Shown in pieces: positions 35,198-48,000 of a stretch of 64,000 nucleotides of DNA (the stretch's first letter is position 1; every line of letters begins with the position of its first letter). A model generated the notes under the pieces. That model searched no databases. It worked only from the letters and a program-made list of their open reading frames with translations, and was not told the origin of the DNA. Source of the DNA: CAYVUM01 sp964619055 (GTDB taxonomy: Bacteria; Pseudomonadota; Alphaproteobacteria; Rhodospirillales; Defluviicoccaceae). The stretch covers positions 1 to 64,000 of the forward strand of contig CAZUDB010000010.1 of the NCBI GenBank assembly GCA_964619055.1, given 5' to 3'. Position numbers and translations under genes: made by a program.

Positions 35198-36157
35198 TTA
35201 GTTATTTGACCACCGACCGTCACGCGGCATGAAGAACTCCACATCGCCCTGACGAAAGACCACACCAGAAGGCGTAATGGAAGCAACGGTTAAGCCGTCG
35301 CTAACCGAGCCGCCTTCTCGGACCATGCGGCCATTAACCCGAATGAATCGACTGGAGGCGTTCGGAGTGTGGCTGTGAACAGTGATGTTAATGTCCGGCA
35401 GGGCTTCCCGAGCGGGTGATGACAATTGATGGGCCGTGGGAAGCGCCGCGGCCCGAAACCCTTTGTCGCCATTAGGCGACGCCAAGGCTGGCGCTATAGG
35501 TTTCGTTCGGGCTGCCGAAACGGGGGTGCTGCGCGCATGAGGTCGAACAAAAGAAGAACGACTGACTTCGGGTTCCCGACGCGCCAAGGCGGGCTCAAAC
35601 GTCTTGGGCTCCTCAGCCAGAACAACCGGTGGCGCTGCAGCGACCATCTCAGTCGGCTCATCAGTTATCGGCTCAACAACACCATCGTCTTCGCTCGTCC
35701 GGCCGTTTGAGATGATGTCTGCCGGTCCCTGTGGGCTGCTCTTCACCTGCGCGGTGGCCGCCGAGTCCACAAGCCTTGGGATTGTGGACCCGAGCTCTCT
35801 TGTGCCCGGCATCGCACCCGCACTGTTCGCCATGGTGGTGGAAGCCCGTGTGGCAACCTCTTCGGTAACAGCGGGAGATTCGTCGGGCCGAGAAGGTTCA
35901 GATTGATCCTCCGCGACAGCGCCGGTTTCGTGAGCAACGACCGCAGTCTCTGAACCGCTACCGAACGACACCCAATCTGTCAGGACGATAGCAAGGGCAA
36001 CCGTCGCAACAGCCAAGCCTACAACCGTGATGGCGAGGGTGAGGGGCGATCGCCGGACGGTCCGCTTGCCATGGGCTGGGCTCGCAAGCATGCTCGGTAG
36101 AGTGCCGGTTTGACGGCTACCTTCTACCGCTTTCAACGCATCAAGGATGTACGACAT
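35198..36157 (-). CDS. gspB: Type II secretion protein GspB-like
   Basis: A 319-aa protein. The N terminus MSYILDALKAVEGSRQ is the hallmark cytoplasmic tip of GspB/ExeB. A membrane helix spans about 40-62, followed by a long Pro/Ala/Glu-rich periplasmic linker. The C-terminal GspB domain has INITVHSH, RFIRVNGRMVREGG and TPSGVVFRQGDVEFFMP. With GspA it helps the secretin assemble across peptidoglycan. It lies 26 bases after gspA. Confidence 0.92.
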   Translation of the reverse strand: MSYILDALKAVEGSRQTGTLPSMLASPAHGKRTVRRSPLTLAITVVGLAVATVALAIVLTDWVSFGSGSETAVVAHETGAVAEDQSEPSRPDESPAVTEEVATRASTTMANSAGAMPGTRELGSTIPRLVDSAATAQVKSSPQGPADIISNGRTSEDDGVVEPITDEPTEMVAAAPPVVLAEEPKTFEPALARREPEVSRSSFVRPHARSTPVSAARTKPIAPALASPNGDKGFRAAALPTAHQLSSPAREALPDINITVHSHTPNASSRFIRVNGRMVREGGSVSDGLTVASITPSGVVFRQGDVEFFMPRDGRWSNN

Positions 36158-36183
36158 GGCTCATGCGCACTTCAGCTATATTG

Positions 36184-38046
36184 CTAGCGACGAGGCGCCG
36201 AAGCGCTGGCCGCTGCCGTATTGAGCCGGATGATCGTTCTCGGCCCCACAAGCCCATCGGGTGTTAGACCATTGGCACGCTGGAATGCGATAACATCCTG
36301 AAGCAAGCTCTGGTCGAACACGTCGCTCTCAGACGCTGGTTGAGCCCCACCGCGACTTGAAGCAAGCGTCGTACGAAGCCAGCGAACAAGCGGTCCTCGC
36401 TCCCCAACAGCGATCGGATTGCGATACCCGGGCGGCGGCTGCCATAGCAGACTGAATTCGCCATCCCACGCACGCCTGAATTGGTCATAGTTCCAACTGC
36501 GCTGATCGCCATTGATAACGACCAATATAGTATCCTTGTCGAACTTGGTAACGGCACCGTAAACGCTTCGCCCGTCCACATCGAGACGAACCACTGCCGG
36601 CCGATTGAGCGTGGAGAGCGATTTCAACGTGCCCCAGTCGTGGAGACAAACCAGACCCGTGTCTACGACATGTTCGCACGGCTCAATCTCTTCCGGAACA
36701 GCAGGCAATCTCCAAGCGCTCAAAACCGCGTTGAATGCTGTTCGCCACGATGGCGGCTCAGGTGACCAGACCGAATCTGAATCGTCGACCAGAGCGCGAA
36801 ATGGGTCGGTGCCACGCTGCAAGGCGAAAAATGCCGCGAGAACCTCCTCAGCACTGTATCGATCTGGTCCAGGTGCGTGGGGGAACGGGGCATCGATCGG
36901 CGCGTAGGCTGGCGCAACCGTGCTCTTAGGGGAATCCGAGGACTTTGCGACGAGCATTTCGTCTGTGGCGACCGAAGCGGGCTGCGTTGCCGGTTCGGAA
37001 ACGAACGCTGCGTCGGGCTTTGGCTTTGGCTCCACCTCCGGCTCCGAAACCAGGGCCGACCAAGCGGCGCTGACGCGCGCTACGACGGTGCTGTACGACA
37101 CCCCTTCAGGCGATACCAACGAAAGCGCACTCAGCGCCAAAGCGATCGCGCCAATTGCGAGACCGGCGAACCCGAGAGCTTGACCGCTGGAGCGCGTGTC
37201 GCGTGACCGTTGCTGGTGCGGTTGCGGACGCTTTACGGCGCTCCCGCCACAGACCTCGCGCGATGCCAAGTCCATCGTATGCCGGTCAACCGTGCTTCGT
37301 CCCTGCACGGCGGCACCGAGCAACGCCCGGTCGCAGTGGATGTTAACGAGCCTCGGGATGCCACCGCTTAACTTATGAAGCAGCCGAAGTGCACCAGACT
37401 CAAACAATGGCCGGTTGGCGCCGACAAAATTGACTCGATGATTAACATACTCAGTGACTTCTGATTTCGACAAAGGCTGGAGATGGTAGCGTGCGGTAAT
37501 TCTTTGGGACAGTTGGCGGAGCGCCGGTTGGGCGAGTAAAGTTCGGAGTTCCGGCTGTCCAACCAGAATGATCTGCAGTAGTTTAGAAACGCTTGTTTCG
37601 AGATTCGTTAGAAGCCGAATCTGTTCAAGACCGTCAACAGACAGGTTTTGCGCTTCGTCAATGACCAAAACGATAGACTTACCAAGAGCATGCCGATCTA
37701 AAAGATGGGTATAAATACGATCGAAGAATATCTTTTTTCCTTGTACATCAGATGGGTACGATATCCGAAACTCATCACAGATAGTTGCGAGCAGCTCGAT
37801 ATCCGTGAGCCGTGGATTGAATATGAAAGCTGCTTCGCAATGATCAGGAAGTTGACTTAAAAATGTCCGGCAAACGACCGTCTTACCAGTCCCAACTTCA
37901 CCTGTGAGCAGGACGAGCCCACCGTTAGTCACGCCATGTACGAGATGGGCCAGAGCTTCCCTATGACCATCGCTTAGAAAAAGAAAACGCGGATCGGGAG
38001 CAATCGAAAATGGAGGTTCAGTTAAATCGAAATGGCTGCACAACAT
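36184..38046 (-). CDS. gspA: Type II secretion ATPase/peptidoglycan-binding protein GspA (ExeA)
   Basis: A 620-aa protein. Residues 1-270 form an ExeA-type AAA domain: FSIAPDPRFLFLSDGHREAL, Walker A GEVGTGKT (49-56), Walker B IVLVIDEAQNL and LRQLSQRITARYHL. A membrane helix lies near residues 292-313. The periplasmic half contains a C39-peptidase-like segment without its catalytic cysteine pattern (CLHDWGTLKSLSTLNRPAVV) and ends in a peptidoglycan-binding domain (VIAFQRANGLTPDGLVGPRT). It partners GspB, encoded next. Confidence 0.95.
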   Translation of the reverse strand: MLCSHFDLTEPPFSIAPDPRFLFLSDGHREALAHLVHGVTNGGLVLLTGEVGTGKTVVCRTFLSQLPDHCEAAFIFNPRLTDIELLATICDEFRISYPSDVQGKKIFFDRIYTHLLDRHALGKSIVLVIDEAQNLSVDGLEQIRLLTNLETSVSKLLQIILVGQPELRTLLAQPALRQLSQRITARYHLQPLSKSEVTEYVNHRVNFVGANRPLFESGALRLLHKLSGGIPRLVNIHCDRALLGAAVQGRSTVDRHTMDLASREVCGGSAVKRPQPHQQRSRDTRSSGQALGFAGLAIGAIALALSALSLVSPEGVSYSTVVARVSAAWSALVSEPEVEPKPKPDAAFVSEPATQPASVATDEMLVAKSSDSPKSTVAPAYAPIDAPFPHAPGPDRYSAEEVLAAFFALQRGTDPFRALVDDSDSVWSPEPPSWRTAFNAVLSAWRLPAVPEEIEPCEHVVDTGLVCLHDWGTLKSLSTLNRPAVVRLDVDGRSVYGAVTKFDKDTILVVINGDQRSWNYDQFRRAWDGEFSLLWQPPPGYRNPIAVGERGPLVRWLRTTLASSRGGAQPASESDVFDQSLLQDVIAFQRANGLTPDGLVGPRTIIRLNTAAASASAPRR

Positions 38047-38098
38047 GGCGGCGTGTTCCGTCCAAGGGTATCCGACAGTCGTGTACGCGTTAGATCCG

Positions 38099-38905
38099 TT
38101 ATCGTGCTACGAAGACAACCTCATTCTTGGCATCATCGACAATCACCTTGAAGCGACTGAGAAAGCTCATGCCGAGCAGGCCCCGGTCACCAAGTTGGTT
38201 GTCATCAATAAAACTGACTGCGACGTCCGAGGCCTTGGCGGTCCCCACAGCCAAGCTCCCGAGGACACCACTCCAGATACGCACACGACCGCCGGCCGTA
38301 TCGGCCCAGCCAGCCCTCACGGTCGACGCTTCAAATCCCAGATCATCCATAACTGAGATAGGCAAGACAACAGTCGTAGCACCTGTGTCAAGGACCAAAT
38401 TGGATTTAATCATCATCCCGTTAGGGCCGATTAAAACCGCAACCAATTCCTGGTGATTGCCGTTCTTTGTTGTTTGCACGGTTGTATGGCGAGGGCGCCC
38501 GGATGTCACAGCCGGGTTGGAACGGCCCAGAATCCGCACCTCCGCAATGGCGCCCCGAGGATCGTTGACGACCACGTAATCAAAGCCGTCGAGCACGACC
38601 TTCAAGACCTCGATCGCCGGCTTGCTGTGCGCCACCGCTCGCATCGGCTCGCCCGTAACACGCTCAAGTCCGTGTACACGGAACTTTGCCGCCGTCGACA
38701 ATTGCTGCAACTGATCGCGCAAATCGGTGCCGTTTGCCTCAGGCGACACCGGAGCCTCCTCGGTCGCAGCGCTGAGAACCACCCCTGCGGCGAACAGCGA
38801 AGCCGTCAGCAAGCGACCGCACCACAGTCGGGCCAAGCAGCGGGTCACGGCCGAAGCAACTGGCGCTCTATCGCGAGCGTAACGACGTTTCAAAATCCAA
38901 GGCAC
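38099..38905 (-). CDS. Exported retropepsin-like aspartic protease with STN-like N-terminal domain
   Basis: A 268-aa protein from GTG 38905. A hydrophobic segment (RLLTASLFAAGVVLSAATEE) is probably a signal peptide after a long basic leader. Residues about 61-127 (LRDQLQQLSTAAKFRVHGL, AIEVLKVVLDGFDYVVV) look like the STN/secretin short N-terminal domain. Residues about 150-268 are a single-lobe retropepsin: VLDTGATTVVLP with Asp173, a flap region and LLGMSFLSRFKV. Such enzymes act as dimers. Rickettsial relatives are known to process a large surface adhesin. It lies between the giant exoprotein gene and gspA, so processing of that exoprotein or of secretin assembly is a reasonable guess. Confidence 0.82.
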   Translation of the reverse strand: MPWILKRRYARDRAPVASAVTRCLARLWCGRLLTASLFAAGVVLSAATEEAPVSPEANGTDLRDQLQQLSTAAKFRVHGLERVTGEPMRAVAHSKPAIEVLKVVLDGFDYVVVNDPRGAIAEVRILGRSNPAVTSGRPRHTTVQTTKNGNHQELVAVLIGPNGMMIKSNLVLDTGATTVVLPISVMDDLGFEASTVRAGWADTAGGRVRIWSGVLGSLAVGTAKASDVAVSFIDDNQLGDRGLLGMSFLSRFKVIVDDAKNEVVFVAR

Positions 38906-39028
38906 CGATCGAACAGCCTCAGTAGCTCCCGGCGAGGTCGACCCGCCGCGGACGGGCGTGGTTCAAGCCTGCAAACACTCGACTGCATGTAGCATTTTTG
39001 AGAGCGACCTGCGACCGGCTTCACTCCC

Positions 39029-42000
39029 TTACCGATCGGGGGACATCAGGTCGTCCAACTCGCTGTCGGCGCCGGGTATCGACCCGCCACTCCCACCGGC
39101 GGGTGTCAATCCAAGCACTTCGACGCTGATCACGGAGGCCACGCGGTTGGCGTTTTCCGCATCTTCGCGACCGGCCACGGTAAGGGCGTCGAGCGTGCCG
39201 GCCTGGGTCTCACTGGTAGCCGAAATCGTGAGGACGCCCGGTGCCACCACGGTTGGCGCGTCGCCCGCGCTTTGGGTTTCACCGGCCACCTGGATGTTCA
39301 CCGCATTGATGATGGTCTCGGCCGAAACGAACAGGTTGCCGGACGATCTGATGCCCGCTTCACCCGCGCTGATCGCTCCCCGCAAAGCCCCCAGGAAGAC
39401 GTTGCCGACGGGCGCCCCTGGCACGGAAACGGTCGTAAAGATCCCGGCACCCGTCACCAGCGCGCCAAAGTCCACCAGCGTCCCCAGCACATCGTTGGGC
39501 AATGTCTGCAGGCGTGGGAAGACAGTATCCGTGCGCCGTCCGCGACCGGCGTCGATGTCTCCAAACGAGGACACGATCGTGATGTCACCGCCTTGAAGCG
39601 TTCCTGTGCGGCTTGCGAACACGTTGAAGTCATCGTCGGTGAACACGTTGATCGCACCACCGCGAAGGGTCAACACCCCAATGGCGTCCGGCGGCAGCCC
39701 CTCGGTGGTGTTCAGCGGGCCGACCAGAGCCCCACCACCGGGCCCAAGGATGTCGATCTCACCCCCGAATTCGGAGCGGACCAAGGCGTTGATCATATTG
39801 AAATCACCCGTCTGGACTTGGCTGCCCGATGCGCTTCGGTTGTCCGAATAGCCGGCCGACTGCGGGAACAGCGCGTCGATGGCGGCGAAAGACTGCGCAG
39901 TGTCCCCGGTCTGGGTCGCCTCGCGCAGGGTCTCGAACAGCAAGGCCTGCGCACCACCCTCGCGGGCACTCCCCGGCTCACCCAGGAGCGCGTCCAAGGC
40001 ATCGGAGGTCCCCAGAACCGTCGTGACCTCCTGGTCCGGCAAGCCCAAGTCGAGCCCGAACTGCGCGCCGAACAGAATGTTGATGTCGGCGCTGTCTTCA
40101 GCAAGGAACGGATTGATGCGATTGCCGACGGCCAAAATGCCACCCGGCAGGAAGCCGGAAAAAGGAGTATCGGGCTCGAACCGAAGCGACTCAAACCGGA
40201 AATTGACGGATGTAAAGTCCTCCGTGAACCCTTGCAGGGATGGCTTCAAGTCCAGCGACCCTCCGGCCGCCAGGACGAACTCGCCCGGTCCAGAGATTAC
40301 GAACGTGCCGCCCCGCGGCTCGAGGACTGGGGTTTGGTCTAGCCTTTGGGCGTTCTGGACACCCTGATCGAAGGTGATGTCGCCACCGGCCTGGATGATG
40401 GTGACGTCATCCTCGGCGTTGTTCTGACCTACGAACGACAGGTTGAGGATATCGCCACCGGCCAACATGGTCGCCGGCTCGTTGACATAGATGGGGAGCG
40501 GCGCGGCCCCGAAGGTGGCCACAGTCGGATCGCCCGGTTTGTTGGGATCAAAGCCGCTGATCATGTCGCCCGTCAGCGCCACGAACCGGCTGGGCTCCTC
40601 ATCCGCCGCACGCAACTCCGGATCGGATCGCACCACGGATTTGGTGTAGACGGCGCTGCCTTCTTGATCGAGCGCATAGCCCTCGTCAATTTCCCTCACT
40701 CCTGGCACGTAGTCACCCGCCTCGATGGGGCGCAGTGCGGAGTCGTCCGCGGTTGCCAGGAGCCGTGGATTGATCGGGCTCACCATCGCCGCAGGCTCGG
40801 CGTCAAAAAACTTGATTGACGCGGGAATGGGCAGAGGCTCACCACCTTGCGCGATCAAGTTTTGCTGGGTGTTTTGGTAGTAATAGATCGATGAAAAGGC
40901 GAGCACGTCCAGGTTGCCCACATCCGCCGGCGACACGGTGATCCCGCCGACCAGTTCGGCACTACCGCCGAGCGAGGCCAACACCGTAGTCGGTGGCAAG
41001 TCCGTGCGTGGTCCCGAATCCAATTGGTCGACGTAGGTGGACACAACGTCGTTCCCGGTCAGGAATGTCCCGTCCTGGGCGAACGGAGCCTCACCGCCGC
41101 CGTATCGGCTGAGGTACTCCAGATTGACTGGCTCGAGCACCAGGTCGCCCGCGACAGCCACGGCTTGCAACGAAGCGCTGTCGTTAAGCTCCAGATTAGG
41201 GTCGAAGCTGTAGTAGCCCCGCGCCGGGCCATCCTGCGGTGCCTCGTCGTAGGTTTCTCGTGGGTTTGAGTTCCCGGTGGTTGGCCGCGCCAAATAGCGG
41301 TTGAGGTCCTGCGTCGTCGCGATCGCGCCGATGTCGATGGACGTCCTGGCCTGAACGTCCACATCCGCGTTGCCCAGGAAAAACAGTGACGGCAGCGGCA
41401 GGAACTCACGGCTGTCCGGATCAATCCGAGCGTTTGCGCCGCCGCCAAGGGTATCGAAGGCAACTAGGTGGTTATAGCTGGCGTTCAATGCACCGCCGGC
41501 CTTGATATTGGCACGGCCGTCCTCCGCCAATGTGACGATGCTGCCCACATTATTGCCAGCCGCGACGGTGAGGTTGCCGCCACCGTAGGTTACTAGCTCG
41601 GCCGGACCGGACGCATCCGGGTCGTTGGTCTTGCCGCCGGTGGCTCGGAAGCTGGACACGATGGAGAACGAGAGGTTACGAACGTCCTGCCCCGCGGTGA
41701 CGGTAACGTCCCCGCCACCCAGGGCGGCAACCCCTTGCTGAAACGCGCCCGTAACGACCCAATGCGCGCTTTGCTGGCCATCCCCACCGAACACGCCCGT
41801 GGCATCGGAGTCGACGCTACCAAGCCCCTGGCCCCACAACCAAGGCGTGAAGAGCTGTCCCAGGTAAGCGACGTCCGCGAAGAAGTCGCGAGTATCTGCG
41901 GAGGCGCTGCCATAGTTAATGTCCGTCAGCGTCCCAACCTGCCTTGAGCTACGAAACGAACCGAACACACGAACGTTCTGGCGTGAGGACACATCGCGAT

Positions 42001-45000
42001 AATGCTGCTGCCCAACGATGCTGCCGTTGGGGGCTTCGAAAACGATATCGCCTCCGAACGTCGGAAATACCGGATCGGTGGACTGCAGTCCGGCCAACTC
42101 CGGGTTAACCCCTTCCACCGTGACGCCGTCGCCGTTTAGGGCTCCGAAACGCGCTGGAGCATTGTAACGATCGGCGAATGTTTGTTCAGTGACGTTCTGT
42201 CCAAAACGTTCGTTGACTCCAAACAGTCCAATCTCCTCGTCATCCACAAACCCCGACTCATCGGGCACATGGACGCCAGCGGTGTACACGACCGCCGACG
42301 GACTGGTCAGCAGGATCGCGGCGTCCTCGGGCGCGCGAAGCCCCGCTTGCAGCGCGCGCTCGCTGAGGGTCGGTGCACGATCGCCCATGCCGCGCCCACC
42401 GGCCCCAATGTCGATGGAGCCCGTCCCGGTCCGCACAACAACATTCTCGCCCAACGGCGGCGTGCTGTTCTCAGCGTCAACCCGCCCACGATTGGCGCCG
42501 GAGGTAAACAGTGTTGGCGGCGTCATCGTCGGCTCGTTGCCGATGACGACGTTGCCACGGTCCTTCAGGGCCCCGGTCTCGAACGTCGCTACGGGTGCCA
42601 CCGCCGTCGGATCGGCGCTGTCCAGCCGGGCCCCCGCCACGATCCGGTAGGACCAGGACTGTGGGATCTCGCCATCGGGTGATATCGCAAACAACTCACC
42701 GGCTACAATCTCGTCGGTGTCCAAGACGCCATCGTTGTTGATGTCGTCAATCGTAAAGCCATCCGTCAGGCTGGCCGTGACCGTCACATCGCCGATGGCG
42801 CGCAGCGTCAGGACGCCCGGCGCGTCGCCAACGCCGTCGCCGTCCAAATCAAAGCGGTGCCGAGCGAAATCCTCCGAGGCCGAGATCTGAATATCGCCTC
42901 CAAGGTCCGTCGTCCGATCGTTGAACAACTCGAGCCCGGGCGTGATGCGAAGCGGTTCGGTGTCGAACACCTGGTTTGCCTTGGTGACGAACGCTTGGAA
43001 CTCGGCCGGGCTCTGGTTGGGATCAAAATCCTGAAAGACCTGATCCCATCGGGCTTCGTCCAAGGTGTCGTCAACACGGATTTGCTCGTAAGGCTCCAGC
43101 ACGATCGCTGTCGGGGCCCCGAAGTCGGCGGCGAGCACATTGTCGCCAATGATGCCGTCAAGGCCCTGGTTGTTGTAGACGGACACGAAGGGGATGCGCA
43201 GGTGAACGATGCCCCCCGCCTCACCGGGCTGCGGAGGGTCCACATCCCGGTGCACATCCAAGCTGGCACCGTCGCTCAGGTCCAAGCGGCCATTGGGGCC
43301 AACTCCGATGATCACCTCACCATGGCGGAAGGCCGGATCCGTAATCTCGCTTGCGGGCTGGGCTGCGTTGGCAAAGGCGAGCAGTTCTGCATTGCCGAGG
43401 AGCGTAACCTGGTCGCGCCCATACAATTCGATGGTGCCGCCGATCGGGCCGGTGACGTCGATCCGACTGTCCACAATCACCTGAGCCTGATTGTCATCGG
43501 CGGAAAGCGCGACCGTGCCGGCAACCAGGTCAGTGTAAAGCTCAAGGTTGCCCTGGCCGCTGCGCACATCCAGCGCTTTGCTGAAACCGCCCGCCACCAG
43601 TTCCGGTGCGAGCAGCGGGCCGGTCGCGTTTCCTGGCCGCGCGTCCAGCTCGACCGCGCCGAGCGCGTCCAGCTGGAAACTGCCGCCCGAGCTTGAGTCG
43701 CCGGCCGTGCCGCGCCCGTCAAAGTACTGTGGTGCGTCCGCGTCGCTTTTACCGTTGTTCAAGACAAGACTATCGCCGGCCATGATCTTAAGCGTTCCGG
43801 CGCTGCCCTCGTCGACACCACTGACATCAACGGTCGCACGCTCGCCGTTGGCGACGTCGGCACCGTCGACGATCACGTTGCCCGTGTCGGCGCGGAGCAC
43901 GACCGTTCCGCCATCGGCCGAGACGACCTTGTCCACGAAACTCCGCGAAAACCCGGAGACGTCGACATGTCCGTTGTCCACGATGTTGATATCGCCATCG
44001 CGGGCGAGGACGGTCACGATCCCGCCCTCAGCGGAGACGGTACTCTCAATGCGAACGGAGGCGCTTGCTTCCAAATTGACGCGGCCCGCGAAGGCACTGC
44101 GCGTCGGCATCCCGTCGGCCGCCGACGGTGCCAGGAGTTGCAACACACTATCCGTGCCGGCGGCGTCCAACGTGAAGTTTGCGCCTGTTCCCGCCTCCAC
44201 CAGCGGCGTCACGAGATCGATGTAGCCTGCCACGAGGAGCGTTCCCGGATCGGGGCTGTCCCCAGCAATGACCCGCTCGGACACGACCGCTTCGAACGAA
44301 AACCCATCCAGGCTGGTACCGACTCCGCCAAGGATCAGGGTTTCCGCCTCAACGGCGAAGTCGACGGAAGCCGTCGACAATGTGTCGTCCGGCCCGGCCG
44401 ACCTGTTCGTCAAGGTCACAAGATCAGACGCGATCGTGACGCCATCGACTGGGTTGGCCGCGGCGAACTCGTTGACCAGGGCCGGTGTGTCGAAGGTGAC
44501 GTCCTGCAGGCGGCCTGAGAACTCGAGAGGAGCAAAGAAGTTGATCGCTGACCCTGCCTGAAGCGTCAGAACCTCGGCATTGGTCAAACGCAGGAGCTGA
44601 CTTTGGCCGATATCGACGCCGTCGCTGGGGCCGCCGTTGCTGGTGTCCCTCAGGAAGTTGATGGTGTCGGCTGTGATCTGGATCAACCGTCCGCCCAAAA
44701 TGGCGGAGTCGTCCAAGTTGGTCCCAGCATCGGCTGCGAGAAGCAGGGAGGCGATCGGGGTCAGCGTGACGTCCGCCTCGATGTCGATGACGCCCGCTTG
44801 CGAGACTTCGGCATCCTCGCTGGCCAAAATGCCTCGCTCGGCGTTGGAGGCAATGACAAGCGCCCCGGTCCCGGCAAGGCCAATGTCCGGTGCGCGCGCC
44901 GCACCCTCCCCGGCCGTGCCCAGGATCGAGCTACCTTCGCCCACCAGCACGGTGTCTGTCGCGGCAAAAATGATCTCCAGATTCTCGAGCGGGTCACCGG

Positions 45001-48000
45001 ACGTTGTGCGGATTTCAATCTCTGAGGCCACGGGTTCGATCTCGGTGCCGTCGGGACCCGTTGAGCGTATCCCGCCAAACAGCACGCTCTCGGCGTTGAA
45101 GCGGGCCACATCGTCGGGGGACAGGACCAGGAAGTCCTGGTTCGTCAGGTCCGCGCGGAAGGTGTCATCGGCCGTCGTTCCGGGATCATCGGAAACAACG
45201 GCAATTTTCGCAAAAGACAGATCGACCTGTCCGCCACGTCCGCCCGGCTGGACGCCGAACCGCAAATCCGCATCCAGAACAAAACTGTCAACCGCCTGGA
45301 ACACGACGCGACCGGCATCCTGCGGCAGCCTAGGGACGGCTCGGTCTGCGGCTTCCGCCGCCGCCGTGAAGAACGGCCTCGCGTCCGTTTCAAGAATTTC
45401 CGAGAAACCGCCCCAGACCACCTGCGACTGGAAGGCAAACAACTCCGTGCGGCCACCCGTGGCGGACGGCCCTTGGCCGAGCGTCCCCGGCGCGATGAGC
45501 GTGCCATCGGGCTGGGGCAGAACGGTTTGAACCAGCGCGCTTTCTTGACCGGGCACGACCTGGACCCGATAAGCACCCGGCAGGGTCGCGTAGCGCCCTG
45601 GCAGCAGCACATATGTTCCGATCGGTAATCCCGGTAAGTCCTCAGTGATCGTCAGCGTACGCCCCATTTGCCCGTAGTCTGGGGCAACGAACGTGTCGTC
45701 ACCGGCGACCCGCCCGCTGCGGAAGAACGGGTCCTGCGGCGCTACGGTGAACACGTCCGCCGTGTACCCGGGAACGATGGCGTAGACCTCCGCAGTCGGA
45801 TCGGTGGTGGTGCTTTCGGTCAGAACATCGCGGGACCCGCCCAGGCCGGGGATGAACTCAATGGCGTAGACCTCGCCACCACCGGATTGGTCGATGACCG
45901 CACCATCGGACAGATTTTGGTTGGCACCAAGGACGACCACCGTCTTCTCAGGCGGCGCACCGATCAAGACCCCATCGGGGCCGAACCAGTCGGCCTGCTC
46001 CACAGTAAACCCGTAGGGCACCTGCAGGCCGACCAACGACGTTGACGTCACGCTGCCGTCTCGGAACTCCACGGTTTCGGTGGGGACAAACAGCGACCCC
46101 GCGGTGGGACGTTCAAGCCCCAGGGCGGTCAGGAACCCTTCCTCATCTTCGAAACCCATGAGGATTGTGCCGAGCGGCGCCCGAACAACGCCCTCGTGGA
46201 TGATAGTCTTGGCGCTCACCAGCATCTCACCGCCCGCGGAGAGCGGCGCCGCACCTGCGGCTCCGTCATAGGAGAATGTGACCGTTTCCGACGTCATAAT
46301 GACGGCCTGGGCCGCCGTTTCGGGATAGACCAAGGGCGAGGTGAGTTGAAGGTCGCCCGGCGCACCCAGGATCGCTTGCCGAACAAGTCCGCCGTTGGTG
46401 GCCGTGGAGGTGACAAAGCGGATCGCCTCTCGCCCCGTCAGGGAAACGGCGTCGACATGCTGCAACTCGAAGAGACTGGCGATATCGATGACGTCGCCGG
46501 TCAAATTCAGAAACGCCTTAGGCTCGCCGGTCGGATTGGCCTTTGTCAGTTCCAACCCAGATATCGGCTCCTCCGGCAACACCACGGAATTCGGATCGCT
46601 TGGCTGAGCCCCGGCCAAGGCGATGTAGGGAGCTTCGATCGAGGCTGTGCCTTCCCCGCCCACCAACTCCGGCAAAAATGTTGTTTCACTGAGCGGTGGA
46701 AATAGGCTCAAGAACTCGCCTTCCGGAAGCCAGGTTATCGAACCTGGGGTAGATGGGTCTCTCGTACCGGTTTGCTCGAAAATGAAGGACCGATCGAGCG
46801 AAAGATCGAGGTCAGCGGTGACGGCCAATCGGTCCGCATCGATCTGAAGCGATCCGATTCCAGAGTCCTGGATACTATTGTTGCCGAGGGCGAAAAAGCC
46901 GCTGAAGTCTCGAAGGAGGCTAAGGAGTTGGTTCGGGTCGACCGCGAGCAACCCATCGTCGTTCGTATTCAATAGGAGGGTGTCGGGCGGTGGCGTCTCT
47001 TCAAAGAGCTGAACGTCTGTAGCGTTCAACAGAAATGTCCCGCCGAGCGCCTGGGTTCCCGTCGGCCTCGCCGCCCGGATTGTCCCATAGAACACACCAA
47101 AGCTGGTCGTATCGATTGAGATCGTGCCGGCATTACTGGCGATGGCGACGAAGTCCTCGAGATCAAAGGGCGCCAACGCCTGCGCGGCTTGAACGCGGTC
47201 GTTAAGCTGGCGGTTTGCCACCGTCGCCGCCACGCCGTCGGCTATGAGCGCGCTGCCCTCACTGCCAAACAGGGTCGTCGCGGTAATGGTAATTTGGCCC
47301 CCGTCAAGAACGATCGCCGTCAGTGCATCGGCAAGGGGATCGCTGACAATCGCTCCGCTAACGTCGGCAGCAAAAGTGGGTGCCAACGACAAAGCAATGC
47401 CGTCGACCGGAAAATTGTTGGTGCCTTGATTCTGGTTGTCATTAACGAAGGTGTAATAGAGGAAACGGAGGCCCGGGTTCGCATCATCCACTGCGTTGAT
47501 CGTCACGCCGCGCTGAACAAGGGTGATGTCTCCGGCCGGCGCCACGAACTCGCCGTAAGCGGTAAGCTGGCCCTCCGCTTCAACACGGATGCGAGAACCG
47601 GGGCTGCCGGTGATTGCGCTGCCCTCGCCCAAAATGAGGGCGTTGCGCAAGGTGAAACCGGGTAGTCGCCGCGGGAAGCTCGCACTTGAATTCGGAGTTG
47701 CCGGCAAGCGGAACGCCACATCGGCGTGATCGGTCCACCCTCTTGCCGTCAGGCTCAGGTTCATCGATGGGCGTTGCGCGTCCGTGTTCAAGCCAACGGC
47801 TGCCACGTCAGTCAGGCTTTGCGCGCCTTCCTCGGCGGCAACGAGCTGCCACTGCGGCTGGACCAACTGCACGTCAGTGTCGGGGGCAACGTCGACCCGA
47901 AGCAATCCGGTCATGTCGTAGCTGCCGAAGCCGACGCCAAAGAAATCCGGATCAACCAGGATGCGCCCCGTCGGCGACATGATGGGGTTGCCGGAATCAT

